In this document: positions 15,055 through 24,450 of the stretch, in pieces
Numbering within the stretch: position 1 is the stretch's first letter
Layout of the letters: each line of letters starts with the position of its first letter
Assembly: GCA_964539095.1 (NCBI GenBank)
Contig: CAZIFL010000009.1
Location: 1-64,000 of the forward strand
Length of the DNA stretch: 64,000 bases
DNA from: DAIPKP01 sp964539095
GTDB taxonomy: Bacteria > Synergistota > Synergistia > Synergistales > Aminiphilaceae
Direction: 5' to 3'
Made by a program: the position numbers and the translations under genes
The notes under the pieces: model-generated
What the model was told of the DNA's origin: nothing
Seen by the model: the letters and a program-made list of their open reading frames with translations, nothing else
Databases searched by the model: none

Positions 15055-18000
15055 TTAAGCCACTTCCACTGTGCCCCCTCCTCCGAGATGGGCCTCACAA
15101 AGAGCTTCAAGGGCTTGGGCATCGGGCCGGAGACGCAGGTCCGAAAGCCGTATGAGCACCTGCCGCTCTCCCTCTTTCATCTCGAAAAGCACCGGGCTCT
15201 CTCCCCGATATCCCTTGAGTTCCCGGAGGAAGGTGAGGAGGTTCTTGCGGGGAAGACCTGTGCTGGAGATAACGATCTTTACAAGGGGAGGGAGATTCTC
15301 CTCCGCCTCTTCCAGAGAGAGAATCCGATCTACCAGAATAACCCGATCCATCCGCTCCTGTACCTTTCCCTCTACCAGAAGAAGATCCCCGTTTATCACA
15401 GAGGCTTTACACTCCTCCCAGGTTCGGGGGAAACAGACCACCTCCACCTTTCCCGTCTGATCCTCAAGATCGAAAATCCCCATGGGATCTCCCTTTTTGG
15501 TGTATTTCTCCTTGCGCCCCGACACCATGCCTCCCAGAATAATCCGGGTCTCCTCGCCGCCCTTCCAGAAGGCGAGATCCTCCACGGCACAGTAGGAGTA
15601 TCGATGAATCCTCGAAGAGGCCTCCTCCACAGGATGCCCCGAAAGGTAGAGCCCCAGAGTGTCCTTCTCCATGGCGAGAATCTCCATCTTTTCGGGCTCC
15701 GGAAGCTGGGGAAGCTCCGGCCCTTCATCTTTGGCGGTATCTTCCTCGAAGAGCCCCAGCTGCTGGGTATCTTCGGAATAGCGCCCCGCCAGCTCCAGCC
15801 ATCGGGGGAGCACCTCCAAAAGCTGATTGCGGTTGGCTCTAAGCCCATCGAAGGCCCCCGCCCGGATGAGATTTTCCAGAACCCCCTTGTTGATCACCCG
15901 AAGATCCACCCGAAGCAGAAAATCCCAGAAAGAGAGAAAGGGGCCGCTCTTACGGGCCTCAAGCATGGCTTCCACCGCAGCGTTTCCAGCCTTAGCCACC
16001 GCACTAAGGCCAAAACGGACATCCCCTCCCGAGACGGAAAAATCCCGACCCGATTCGTTGATATGCGGAGGAAGCACCTGAACCCCGGATTTACGTACCG
16101 CATAGACATACCGTCCCAGCACATCCATTTTACTGCCTATCTGGCTCGTCAGAAAGGCAGCGAGGAATTCCGCCCGGTAGTGCGCCTTGAGATAGGCGGT
16201 CTGGTAGCTGATAAGGGCATAGGCGGCGCTGTGGGATTTGTTGAAGCCGTACCCCGCAAACTTTTCTATGATGTTGAAAATCTCTTCTGCTCGCGAGGCA
16301 TCCACACCATTGGCGACGCACCCCTGAACGAACTTTTCCCGCTGCTCCGCCATGACCTCCACTTTTTTCTTGCCCATGGCCCGACGCAGCAGATCCGCCT
16401 CTCCCAGAGAGTATCCTCCCAGGGCAGAAGCGATCTGCATAACCTGCTCCTGATAGAGGATCACCCCGTAGGTTTCGGCGAGACACTCCGTAATTTTGGG
16501 GTGGAGACAAGAGACCTCCTGCCGTCCGTGCTTGCACTCCACATACTGATCCACCATGCCACTCTCAAGAGGCCCCGGACGGTAGAGGGCCAGCACCGCC
16601 ACCACATCCCCAAAGGCATCGGGGCGCATGCGCTTCAAAAGCCGCCGCATCCCCTCGGATTCCAACTGAAAAACCCCCAGGGTATCTCCCTCCTGAAGCA
16701 ACCGGAAGGTAGCCGTATCATCCATGGGGATGGTGTTGAGATCCGGCGCCTCCCCATCTCCCCCCTTAATATTGTTCAGGGTATCTTCGATGAGCGAGAG
16801 GGTACGAAGACCAAGAAAATCCATCTTCACAAGCCCCAGCTTCTCCACGGGCTCCATGGCAAACTGGGTCACCACCTGGTTATCCGCAATGCGCCGCACC
16901 GGTACGATATCCGTAATGGGACAGGGGGCGATCACCACCCCCGCCGCATGCTGGGAGCAGTGCCGGGCAAGTCCCTCAATATGGCAGGCGGTATCGATCA
17001 CCTGCCGGGCCCGTTGATCCCGAGTATAGATCTGCTTAAGATCCGGAGCCATCTCCAGGGCCTCCCGAAGATTTTTCACCTTATCCGGCACAAGCTTGGC
17101 GATCACATCCGCCTCTGCCACGGAGACTTCCAGAGCCCGAGCCACGTCCCGCACCGCCCCTTTACTCATCATACGTCCAAAGGTGATAATCTGAGAGACG
17201 TTCTCCCTACCGTATTTCTCCACCACGTAGTCGATCACCTCATCCCGGCGCTTGTCCGATATATCCGTGTCGATATCGGGCATGCTAATCCGTTCGGGAT
17301 TGAGGAAACGTTCGAAAAGAAGCTTATGGAAGATGGGATCCAGCTCGGTGATCCGAAGTGCCCAGGCCACCAGAGATCCCGCGGCGGAGCCTCGGCCGGG
17401 CCCCACGGGAATCCCTCTTTCCTTGGCGGCCTTGATGAAGTCTGACACGATAAGAAAGTATCCCGGGAATCCCATCTGCTTGATGATCCGGATCTCGTAC
17501 TCCAGACGTTCTTTGTACTCCTGAGAAGGCTCTCCCCCAAGACGCCAGCGCAGCCCCTCCCAACACTGCCCCTCCAGATGCGAATCCAGGGTCTCTCCCT
17601 CGGGAAGCTCGAAATTTGGCAGAAGATACTCCCCAAAGGTAAACGCCACGTCGCAACGCTCCGCAATTTCCAGAGTATTCGTCAGAGCCTCGGGAAGCTC
17701 TGCTCCGAAGAGCCGCCACATCTCCTCGGGGGAGCGAAGGTAAAAATCCTGGGCTCCGAAGCTGAAACGGCTGGGATCGTTGATGGTTTTCTGGGTCTGC
17801 ACGCAGAGAAGCACCTCGTGCCAGGAGGCATCTTCCTTGCGAAGATAGTGGGCATCGTTGGTGGCAATAAGAGGAATTCCCGTCTCCCGGGAGACGCGAA
17901 CAAGCCCCTTGTTCGCCCGAGCCTGTTCGGGGAGGGAGTTGTGCATCACCTCAAGGTAGAAGTTACCTTTTCCCAGGATACTCTCGTAAAAACAAGCCTT

Positions 18001-18468
18001 TTCAGCGGCGGCCTTTTCCTCCCCCTGAAGAATCAGAGAGGCCACCTCTCCCGCAAGGCAGGCGGAGGAGCCGATAAGCCCCTCTCCATAGGTGGTCAAA
18101 AGATCGTAATCAATGCGGGGCTTGTAGAAAAAGCCGTCGGTATTGGCTTTGGAGACAAGCTTTACCAAATTCTTATAACCCTTGTTATCCTTCGCCAGAA
18201 GTACCAGATGATAGTTCTGGCTTCGCTTATCCCTAAGCTGATGCCCCCGGGGATCGAGATAGACTTCGCACCCTATAAGGGGTTTCACTCCCTGGGCCTT
18301 GCACTTCTCGTAAAAATCCACCGCCCCGTACATGGCCCCGTGATCCGTAAGCGCCACCGCAGGAGACCCCCACTCCGCTACCTGCCGGGCAAGATCCCCA
18401 CAGCGGATGGCTCCATCGAGAAGGCTGTATTCGCTATGCACATGCAGATGCACAAAATCATGACTCAT
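15055..18468 (-). CDS. dnaE: DNA polymerase III alpha subunit
   Basis: The replicative polymerase, 1137 residues, of the DnaE1-type C-family. An N-terminal PHP domain begins with FVHLHVHSEYSLLDG and continues with ALTDHGAMYG. The palm carries the catalytic acidic motif PDIDTDISD near residue 398. Fingers, a helix-hairpin-helix region (YGFNKSHSAAYA and after) and a C-terminal OB-fold (about 970-1060, with RIILGGMVSGRKEKYTKKG) complete the usual order. The length is normal. It follows dnaX by 58 bp in the same direction, so two core replisome subunits are made from one transcript, followed by mtrB after 20 bp. Confidence 0.97.
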   Translation of the reverse strand: MSHDFVHLHVHSEYSLLDGAIRCGDLARQVAEWGSPAVALTDHGAMYGAVDFYEKCKAQGVKPLIGCEVYLDPRGHQLRDKRSQNYHLVLLAKDNKGYKNLVKLVSKANTDGFFYKPRIDYDLLTTYGEGLIGSSACLAGEVASLILQGEEKAAAEKACFYESILGKGNFYLEVMHNSLPEQARANKGLVRVSRETGIPLIATNDAHYLRKEDASWHEVLLCVQTQKTINDPSRFSFGAQDFYLRSPEEMWRLFGAELPEALTNTLEIAERCDVAFTFGEYLLPNFELPEGETLDSHLEGQCWEGLRWRLGGEPSQEYKERLEYEIRIIKQMGFPGYFLIVSDFIKAAKERGIPVGPGRGSAAGSLVAWALRITELDPIFHKLLFERFLNPERISMPDIDTDISDKRRDEVIDYVVEKYGRENVSQIITFGRMMSKGAVRDVARALEVSVAEADVIAKLVPDKVKNLREALEMAPDLKQIYTRDQRARQVIDTACHIEGLARHCSQHAAGVVIAPCPITDIVPVRRIADNQVVTQFAMEPVEKLGLVKMDFLGLRTLSLIEDTLNNIKGGDGEAPDLNTIPMDDTATFRLLQEGDTLGVFQLESEGMRRLLKRMRPDAFGDVVAVLALYRPGPLESGMVDQYVECKHGRQEVSCLHPKITECLAETYGVILYQEQVMQIASALGGYSLGEADLLRRAMGKKKVEVMAEQREKFVQGCVANGVDASRAEEIFNIIEKFAGYGFNKSHSAAYALISYQTAYLKAHYRAEFLAAFLTSQIGSKMDVLGRYVYAVRKSGVQVLPPHINESGRDFSVSGGDVRFGLSAVAKAGNAAVEAMLEARKSGPFLSFWDFLLRVDLRVINKGVLENLIRAGAFDGLRANRNQLLEVLPRWLELAGRYSEDTQQLGLFEEDTAKDEGPELPQLPEPEKMEILAMEKDTLGLYLSGHPVEEASSRIHRYSYCAVEDLAFWKGGEETRIILGGMVSGRKEKYTKKGDPMGIFDLEDQTGKVEVVCFPRTWEECKASVINGDLLLVEGKVQERMDRVILVDRILSLEEAEENLPPLVKIVISSTGLPRKNLLTFLRELKGYRGESPVLFEMKEGERQVLIRLSDLRLRPDAQALEALCEAHLGGGGTVEVA

Positions 18469-18526
18469 AATATATCCTTTCCTTTAAGCATCTAAGTACC
18501 CTTGAGGAGTATATTAGAGCAGCATA

Positions 18527-20608
18527 TTACTCTTCGTGTTCCGGGAGGTCTCCCTCCATCTCGTCGAGCATCACGTGCTCCGCCCCCTCGCGTTTCTCCA
18601 GGAGAATCTCCCCCCCCACACAGGAGAGAAGGGTTCCCACAAAGCTATCCTCCTCCAAGGCATCTTCCGAAGCACCCTCCGAAGCTTTTTCCGCACCTTC
18701 CGGTATTCCGGATTTTCCTGAGGGGGTTCTCTCCCGGGAAAGCTCCTCAAAGAAGGGAAATTCCTCAAAGAGAGATTCCGAGAATTCTGAAGGCGTTGCG
18801 GGCTTCGAAAGCGTCGAAAGTTTTGACGGCTCCGGGGGTTCCTCTCTCTTCGGAGATCTCTCGGGAGAAGGTCTTTGTTCCCCTCCTGGGGAAAAGAGGG
18901 TCTCTCTCCTCTCCCCTCGAAGGAGAATCAAGGGGATGTCGCCGTAACACTCTCGAAAGGAAGGGGCAAGCAACTCCTCCCCCTGCGAAGAGGTGAGAAG
19001 CACAAAACGATGGTTTCCCTTCTGTGAAGAAAAATCAAGGTAGATACCGCTGTCGCTTCCGGTACGAGGAGCCACATCTAACAGGGCTGCACTCAGCCAG
19101 GGAGCCCGAGGGTAGAGATGACGCAAAAACTTCTCCCAGGAAGGATCTCTCGAAGAGGAACTTTCCCCTGCCTCTTCCGGGGGGAAAGGATCTTCCGGGA
19201 CTGAAGGGGGAGAGACGGAAGAAGAGGGTTTGGGAGCATCTTCTTTCGGGATGTCTCTTTGCTGAATGTCTCTTTGCGGAGCGTCCCCTTTTGGAGTTTC
19301 CTGAGTTTTCCGAAGGTCAGGAGCTTCCGAGAGGGACCTTTTCTCCTCCCCCGGAAGAGCTTCCCCTAACTCCCGAAGCCTTGAGGAGATATCGCCGTGC
19401 GAAGCGGCAGATGTGTTTCGGGAAGGTTCCCGGGAAGAGGAGGGAGCCTCTTTTCGAAAATCCCCGGGAGGAGCTGCGTCTCTCCGCCTCTCCCCTGCCT
19501 CTTGAGAGAGCGAGGGGGAAACCTCTGTAAGCTCTCCCCAGAGAAGGGCCCCCAAAAGTTCCCCGTCAATTCCCATACGGAGCCGGGGAAGCCAATGGCT
19601 GAGAAAGTCCATCCCCCGCCAGAGCTTACGGAGATCCCACAGAGGGGCCTCAAGAGCAAGGTACTCCTTTTCCTTCTCCGAAAGATCCAGAGAGCGGAGC
19701 ACCCCCTCTCCCCATTTTCCCACAGTCCAGAGGTCGCCGAAAAGCCGAAACATGCCTTCGTAGAGGCGTATTACCGAGCCCCCTCGCCCCAGCAGCTCAT
19801 GAAATCTTCCGTAGGCATCTCCAGGGGATTCTCTCAGAAGGGTTACCAGATCTTCGATCTCCTTGCGCCCGCTCCCCCCTAAAAGGCGCTGCACTCCCTG
19901 AAGGGTAAGGTTTTTCTCCTCCATCACCAGAGCCTGCTCCAGCAGGGAGAGAGCATCCCGAAGGGCCCCGTCTCCGGAACGAGCAATCTCCCAGAGGGCC
20001 TCGGAAGAAGGTTCCACCCCTTCCCCCCGGGCTACCTCCTCCAGAAGGGGGATCATGATCTCCCCGGGAATACGGTGAAAGGGGAGGTGCTGGCAGCGGG
20101 ATCGGATGGTAACAGGCACCTTATGCGGCTCCGTGGTGGCGAGAATGAAAAGGGCGTACTCCGGAGGTTCCTCCAACGTCTTAAGAAGGGCATTGAAGGC
20201 ATGCTCCGTGAGCATATGCACCTCGTCTATAATATAGATTTTCCAACGCTCCCCGTAGGGGGCGAGGGCCACCTGCTCCTTGAGTTCGCGAATCTCGTCA
20301 ATTCCCCGGTTCGAAGCGGCGTCAATCTCCACCACATCCAGATTGTCCCCCAGGCGGATACTCTCGCAGCTCGAACAGACCCCACAGGGTTCGGGGCCCT
20401 CCTGTAGATTGTTGCAGTTCAGGGCTTTGGCAAAGATACGGGCCATGCTGGTTTTACCGCACCCCCGGGGACCCGAAAAAAGGTACGCATGGGAGACCCT
20501 ATCCTCCCGAAGGGCTCGCTGGATAATCCGTACCGCTCCGGCCTGGCCGAGAAGCTCCCCAAAGTTCTGGGGTCTGTATTTTCGATAGAGGGAAAGACTT
20601 TTTTTCAT
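18527..20608 (-). CDS. dnaX: DNA polymerase III subunit gamma/tau
   Basis: The clamp-loader ATPase, 693 residues. Walker A is GPRGCGKTS (about 46-54), a zinc module follows with CGVCSSC, and Walker B is DEVHML. Sensor region TTEPHKVPVTIRSRCQ is present. AAA+ domains I-III fill about 1-370. From about 380 to 490 the sequence is low-complexity and charged, with repeats such as QRDIQQRDIPKED, then a tau-type domain (about 500-560) and another Pro/Ser/Glu-rich stretch. I see no evident slippage site that would make a short gamma form. Upstream, 108 bp separate it from the M48 gene; that gap holds a GCGTG/CACGC hairpin but no terminator. Confidence 0.95.
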   Translation of the reverse strand: MKKSLSLYRKYRPQNFGELLGQAGAVRIIQRALREDRVSHAYLFSGPRGCGKTSMARIFAKALNCNNLQEGPEPCGVCSSCESIRLGDNLDVVEIDAASNRGIDEIRELKEQVALAPYGERWKIYIIDEVHMLTEHAFNALLKTLEEPPEYALFILATTEPHKVPVTIRSRCQHLPFHRIPGEIMIPLLEEVARGEGVEPSSEALWEIARSGDGALRDALSLLEQALVMEEKNLTLQGVQRLLGGSGRKEIEDLVTLLRESPGDAYGRFHELLGRGGSVIRLYEGMFRLFGDLWTVGKWGEGVLRSLDLSEKEKEYLALEAPLWDLRKLWRGMDFLSHWLPRLRMGIDGELLGALLWGELTEVSPSLSQEAGERRRDAAPPGDFRKEAPSSSREPSRNTSAASHGDISSRLRELGEALPGEEKRSLSEAPDLRKTQETPKGDAPQRDIQQRDIPKEDAPKPSSSVSPPSVPEDPFPPEEAGESSSSRDPSWEKFLRHLYPRAPWLSAALLDVAPRTGSDSGIYLDFSSQKGNHRFVLLTSSQGEELLAPSFRECYGDIPLILLRGERRETLFSPGGEQRPSPERSPKREEPPEPSKLSTLSKPATPSEFSESLFEEFPFFEELSRERTPSGKSGIPEGAEKASEGASEDALEEDSFVGTLLSCVGGEILLEKREGAEHVMLDEMEGDLPEHEE

Positions 20609-20716
20609 TCCAATCTCCTTTACAAAACCGTAGAAAATGGGTTATGCCGGGAAAGAATCCGGGGCCTTGCGAAGGACTCCCGCTGTGGCTACACTGCGTG
20701 TCTCTGTCACGCATTT

Positions 20717-21817
20717 CTATCGAAGATAGCTTCCCACGGGATGCTTCCGTTTCGCTCCATCCAAAGCCTGCACCAATGCCTGCCGAAGGGCGGGAAAAGC
20801 CCGTTGCAGTTCCGGAGTTCGAGCCACACAGAGAATCTGGTTCCCCACCCGGAGTACCGAAACCGAAGGGGTCTCTTCCAGGGCAATCTCGTAGGGGAGC
20901 ATCTCCATCTCCAGAGACTCCCGAAGCCCCGAAAGCATTTCCTCTATCTGAGAATCCTCAATATCTTTCAGGGGTATCCTCCAGAGGGGGATCCCATCTA
21001 TGAAGAGCACCCCCTCTCCCTTTTCTTCGGCCCAGGAGGGGCGGAGAAGAGCCAGGGTTTTTTTGCGCCTTAAAGGCCACCCCCGATCCTGCATGGTGCG
21101 GACAAGATAGGCCACGCGGTCTTTGGTCTCGGGATGATCCATATAGACTCCGGGATCCACATAGGGGCGCTTCCACCCCTCTTCGTGGAGCCGTTCCATG
21201 GCTGTCACCAGCCCTGTGGGCTCGTATCCCGCTCTTTGAAGGAGCATAAGCCCCTCCCGATCCGCCTGCTCTTCGTACTCCCTACTGTAGCTGCTCGAAA
21301 CGGCCGCCTGGGCGACGCTGGAGAGAATGATAGCCGCCCCCTGCCCCCCCGTGGCAGCGATAACCGCCAGAGAGAGGATGTTCAGCCGCTGATTCCGGGC
21401 AGCCTGCTTGATACCGTGGCTCTGCTCCACATGAATAACTTCATGGGCGAGAATCCCTGCAAGCTCGTGATCGGTACGCACAAAATCCACCATCCCCCGA
21501 GTTACGTAGAGGAGCCCACCGGGCAGAGCGAAGGCGTTGGGGCTTTTCTCCTCGAGAAGACGCACCTCGTAGTCGTACTCCGTATCAAGTTCGAAGACAA
21601 GCCTGTCAAGAATCATATGCAGCCGGGCCTCCACACGCAGATCCCTCCCCCTGGGGAGGGTCTGTTCGATCTGTTCCCCCACTTTCCGACCAAGTCGGAT
21701 CTCCTTCTCGGGATCCGAAGCGGCCTCTCCGGGAAGGATGGTAGAGAAAAGGGAAAGGGATAAAAAGAGAACGAAAAAAATGCTTCTCAAAGCTATATTC
21801 CTTTTGCCATGCTGCAT
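20717..21817 (-). CDS. M48 family zinc metalloprotease
   Basis: A 366-residue periplasmic or membrane-anchored peptidase from the ATG at 21817. The N-terminus is a signal peptide (SIFFVLFLSLSLFSTILPGEAA). The zinc motif HEVIHVEQSH (HExxH) sits in the middle, after FALPGGLLYVTRGMV, with the third ligand expected in SREYEEQADREGL. This is the BepA/YfgC/LoiP kind of protease that handles misassembled outer-membrane or periplasmic proteins, without a TPR part. Longer in-frame starts to 22051 would bury the signal peptide. It is the first gene of the long minus-strand series; why it leads a replication operon is unclear. Confidence 0.87.
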   Translation of the reverse strand: MQHGKRNIALRSIFFVLFLSLSLFSTILPGEAASDPEKEIRLGRKVGEQIEQTLPRGRDLRVEARLHMILDRLVFELDTEYDYEVRLLEEKSPNAFALPGGLLYVTRGMVDFVRTDHELAGILAHEVIHVEQSHGIKQAARNQRLNILSLAVIAATGGQGAAIILSSVAQAAVSSSYSREYEEQADREGLMLLQRAGYEPTGLVTAMERLHEEGWKRPYVDPGVYMDHPETKDRVAYLVRTMQDRGWPLRRKKTLALLRPSWAEEKGEGVLFIDGIPLWRIPLKDIEDSQIEEMLSGLRESLEMEMLPYEIALEETPSVSVLRVGNQILCVARTPELQRAFPALRQALVQALDGAKRKHPVGSYLR

Positions 21818-21845
21818 GCTACTCACCAACCTTTTCAAAACCTGT

Positions 21846-21935
21846 AAAAACCCTCGAAGAGCCCAAGGCTCTCTGTCGCTCTTCGCCATAGCACATTCTC
21901 TCCCCATTGTACTGCACCTTCCGGGAGTTCTCCAA
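21846..21935 (-). promoter_or_regulatory. Candidate promoter and leader hairpin for the M48-dnaX-dnaE operon
   Basis: On the minus strand TTGGAG (21930-21935) and TACAAT (21906-21911) are 18 bp apart. The leader then has AGAGCC/GGCTCT (21858-21872) followed, after nine bases, by a T5 run (21846-21850). That looks like a weak attenuator but the distance is too long for a standard terminator. Confidence 0.4.
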
Positions 21936-21982
21936 ATTACCCGGATCATTCCGAACCATCCTGAAAAACGAGAAAATATCGG

Positions 21983-22012
21983 TTGCGAAGATGAAGGAGA
22001 ACCGGGTATAGT
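21983..22012 (+). promoter_or_regulatory. Promoter of the csaA-like gene
   Basis: TTGCGA (21983-21988) and TATAGT (22007-22012) are spaced by 18 bp on the plus strand. The ribosome site AAAGGAGG follows before the GTG start at 22066. Confidence 0.5.
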
Positions 22013-22065
22013 GTTTCGGTGTATTTGGACAAAAATCTCATGGCTACACAAAGGAGGAATGCGGC

Positions 22066-22428
22066 GTGGCCAAATCGCCTCTCAAACCCCTGGTCTCCAA
22101 AGAGGAGGTTTTCGATCTCCTGGATATTCGCCTCGGCAAAGTAGTCTCCCTGGAACTTGATCCGGACTCCCCTAAAAAAGCCTACCGGATGCAGGTCGAC
22201 TTCGGCAAGTACGGCATGAAGACCAGCGTAGGACGCTTTACCCAGCACACTCCCGAGGAGCTTCAGGGAGCCTTGGTGCTGGGAGTGCTGAACTTCGAAC
22301 CCCGCAAGGTGGGAGAAACCCTTTCGGAGGTGCTTATTCTAGGTGTACAATATCCCAAGGCCGAGAGCGGTGAAGCCACCCCTCTCACCTGCATGGAGGA
22401 GGCCAAGCTGGGAAGCAAAGTCTTCTAG
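22066..22428 (+). CDS. csaA: CsaA/Trbp111-type tRNA-binding protein
   Basis: A 120-residue single-domain protein with the OB-fold of the tRNA-binding (EMAP-II-like) family. Typical blocks are FDLLDIRLGKVVSLE at the start, YRMQVDFG, and VLGVLNFEPRKVG. In Bacillus CsaA has chaperone-like activity and structural similarity to tRNA-binding domains; the cellular role is not settled. The start is GTG at 22066 with AAAGGAGG eight bases before it. Length is slightly longer than the usual about 110 residues. The gene is divergent from the M48 operon and followed at 80 bp by the DUF4438 gene. Confidence 0.88.
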   Translation: MAKSPLKPLVSKEEVFDLLDIRLGKVVSLELDPDSPKKAYRMQVDFGKYGMKTSVGRFTQHTPEELQGALVLGVLNFEPRKVGETLSEVLILGVQYPKAESGEATPLTCMEEAKLGSKVF

Positions 22429-22507
22429 GAAAGTCTCCCAGCTTCGGGAGAGACATGCGTTGCACTAACATTTTTCTAACAAAAGAATAAAGCGAGGGAA
22501 TACACAG

Positions 22508-23392
22508 ATGATACGCACAAACCGTGACCGCGTGGTGGAGTTTGCTCTGCAGTGCCAGCCCGGACAGCCCCGAACCCTGGGAAACTGGGGGGTGGATAAA
22601 GATGGAAAGCCCTTCCTGCTCCCCGGCATCGGGGGGATCACCCTGAACGTTCAGGTGGGAGATTCTGCCTTTGGCTGGGCGGGGGATCACGTGGAGCCTG
22701 GCGTGAGCTGCACCGCGGACACCAAAAAGTACATGGAGCACCCCAACATCTCCCTGCAGATCTACGCATGTGTGGGAAACCGTGCCCGGGTAACCTCGGG
22801 AGATGCCAAGGATGCGGAAGGGGTGGTGATAGGGCACCACGGGGGTTCCGAGCACGTGATCGTGGACTTTCCCCGGGAAGCCAAGGAGAAAATGACCTAC
22901 GGAGACACCATCATGATCAACGGCCAGGGGCAGGGGCTCCAGCTTCTGGACTACCCCGAGATCAGCGTCTTTAATCTCGACCCGGATCTTCTCGAAAAGA
23001 TGAACATTCGGCAAACCGACAGAGGAACCCTTGAGGTTCCTGTAACCACAATGGTTCCTGCGGTCTGCATGGGCTCCGGAGTAGGAGCCGCCCACGTGGC
23101 CAAGGGAGATTACGACATCATGACAAGCGACCCCGAAACGGTGAGGGAGTACAACCTGGATAAGATCCGCTTCGGGGATTTCGTGGCCCTTCTGGATCAC
23201 GACAACCGCTACGGCCGAGCCTACCGGAAGGGCTCCATCAGCATCGGGGTGGTGGTCCACAGCGACTGCCTCCGGGCGGGACACGGCCCAGGCGTGAGCA
23301 CCCTCTTCACCTGCGAGACCCGAAAGATCGAACCCGTGCTCGATCCCAAGGCCAATCTGGCGGATCTGTTGGGAATCGGCACCCGCCTGTAG
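22508..23392 (+). CDS. DUF4438 domain protein
   Basis: A 294-residue cytoplasmic protein that I recognise as the DUF4438 family, common in Synergistota, Thermotogota and some Clostridia; its biochemical role is unknown. There is no signal peptide or membrane segment. Conserved-looking blocks include PGIGGITLNVQVGD, VIGHHGGSEHV, MINGQGQGLQLLDYP and SISIGVVVHSDC. Many glycines and histidines hint at a metal or ligand site, but that is inference. A terminator follows, so it is probably transcribed alone or with the csaA-like gene. Confidence 0.82.
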   Translation: MIRTNRDRVVEFALQCQPGQPRTLGNWGVDKDGKPFLLPGIGGITLNVQVGDSAFGWAGDHVEPGVSCTADTKKYMEHPNISLQIYACVGNRARVTSGDAKDAEGVVIGHHGGSEHVIVDFPREAKEKMTYGDTIMINGQGQGLQLLDYPEISVFNLDPDLLEKMNIRQTDRGTLEVPVTTMVPAVCMGSGVGAAHVAKGDYDIMTSDPETVREYNLDKIRFGDFVALLDHDNRYGRAYRKGSISIGVVVHSDCLRAGHGPGVSTLFTCETRKIEPVLDPKANLADLLGIGTRL

Positions 23393-23430
23393 ATCCGTAG
23401 AATCGGAATCGCAAAGATCAAAAATCGCTC

Positions 23431-23470
23431 AAAGCGCCTCTCCGGACTTCTCCGGGAGGGCGCTTTTATT
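23431..23470. terminator. Convergent terminator
   Basis: AAAGCGCCTCTCCGGA (23431-23446) pairs with 23451-23466 with G-U wobbles, loop of four, followed by TTATTTT. It ends the DUF4438 gene on the plus strand and overlaps the stop of the minus-strand AraC gene, whose minus-strand transcript then meets the A-rich stretch left of it. Confidence 0.88.
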
Positions 23471-24323
23471 TTCTGAAGGCCCTCCGATAGGCTCCCGGGG
23501 AGATGCCAAGAATTCTGCGGAAATAGCGATGAAGGTGGCTCTGGTCCGAAAACCCCGTGGCCTGGGCAGCTTCCGCGGGAGACGCTCCTTCTTCGAGCAT
23601 TGTCCGGGCGCGCCCTACCCTAACCTGGAGGAGATAGGCATGAGGTGGCATACCGAAGGTCTGAGAGAAGCTCCGGATCATGTGATAAGGGCTCAAATCT
23701 GCAAGGGCTGCAAGATCTTCCGTGGAGGGCGCTTCGTCACAGCAACTACGAAGATACTCCGCCACCCTTACAATTTTGGGGGATCCCCGGGCGGACCGGG
23801 GAATCTCCCGTTTTTTTCCGTAGCGACGGAAAAGCCGTACCAGGAACGATACAAGTCCTTCCTGTTTCTCCAGAAGAAGGGCGTCTCCCGCAAGGGATCT
23901 TTGGTGGACATTCCGGAGAAGTCGCAGAAGATCCACATCCGTCACGGGCTCTTCCGGCAGCGAAGGGAGCCCTACTCCCCGAATTCCCGCCTCCTCCGCA
24001 GCATGGCAGACCAGGGAAATCGGCAGATAGAACATGCGGTAGCTCCATCCCTCCCGGGGAGAAACCCCATGCCCCGTGTGAGGCTCTCCGGGCATGGCAT
24101 GGCTGATACATCCCCGAGGAAAGACCCATCGCCTTCCCCGGTAGAGGCATTCCAAAGCACCTCCCTCGATAACCCCTAGGGCGTAAGAGCTATGAAAGTG
24201 CTTGGAAAATCTCTGAGTACGGTAGGTGGCGTGGAGGACCTGCACATCCTCTCCTCGGAAAATCCCCCCGAGGGTTGTCAGAGATACTCGCTCCGGCACA
24301 TCCGCAGCAGCGGTGATAACCAT
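23466..24323 (-). CDS. AraC family transcriptional regulator
   Basis: A 285-residue regulator with an N-terminal cupin-type sensing domain (about 25-140; HFHSSYALGVIEGG and GEPHTGHGVSPREGWSYRMFYL) and two C-terminal helix-turn-helix motifs (about 185-283; LAALADLSPYHMIRSFSQTFG and AQATGFSDQSHLHRYFRR). The effector is unknown. It starts at 24323 with GAGGAG in front and is divergent from the B3/4 protein gene 127 bp away. That arrangement suggests it controls the neighbour, since AraC regulators with such cupins often sit by B3/4 or LysE genes. Confidence 0.9.
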   Translation of the reverse strand: MVITAAADVPERVSLTTLGGIFRGEDVQVLHATYRTQRFSKHFHSSYALGVIEGGALECLYRGRRWVFPRGCISHAMPGEPHTGHGVSPREGWSYRMFYLPISLVCHAAEEAGIRGVGLPSLPEEPVTDVDLLRLLRNVHQRSLAGDALLLEKQEGLVSFLVRLFRRYGKKREIPRSARGSPKIVRVAEYLRSCCDEAPSTEDLAALADLSPYHMIRSFSQTFGMPPHAYLLQVRVGRARTMLEEGASPAEAAQATGFSDQSHLHRYFRRILGISPGAYRRAFRK

Positions 24324-24450
24324 TCCGCACTCCTCTCACAGGGCCAATTTCCAGAACACCCCATTTTCTCGAAACACCGCAATTCTGTTCAAGAAACATC
24401 TCCCTTTTTCCCGCACAATGAGAGGACGTTCGCACAAAGGAGGCTTTTAC

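Noticed and set aside
15025..17445. 806-codon open frame antisense to dnaE
   Set aside because: Same reason: shadow of a conserved polymerase gene, with no domain or ribosome site.
21846..21900. Possible TRAP-binding triplets in the leader of the M48-dnaX operon
   Set aside because: Only a few (G/U)AG triplets with irregular spacing; TRAP sites normally have about nine or more with 2-3 base spacers.
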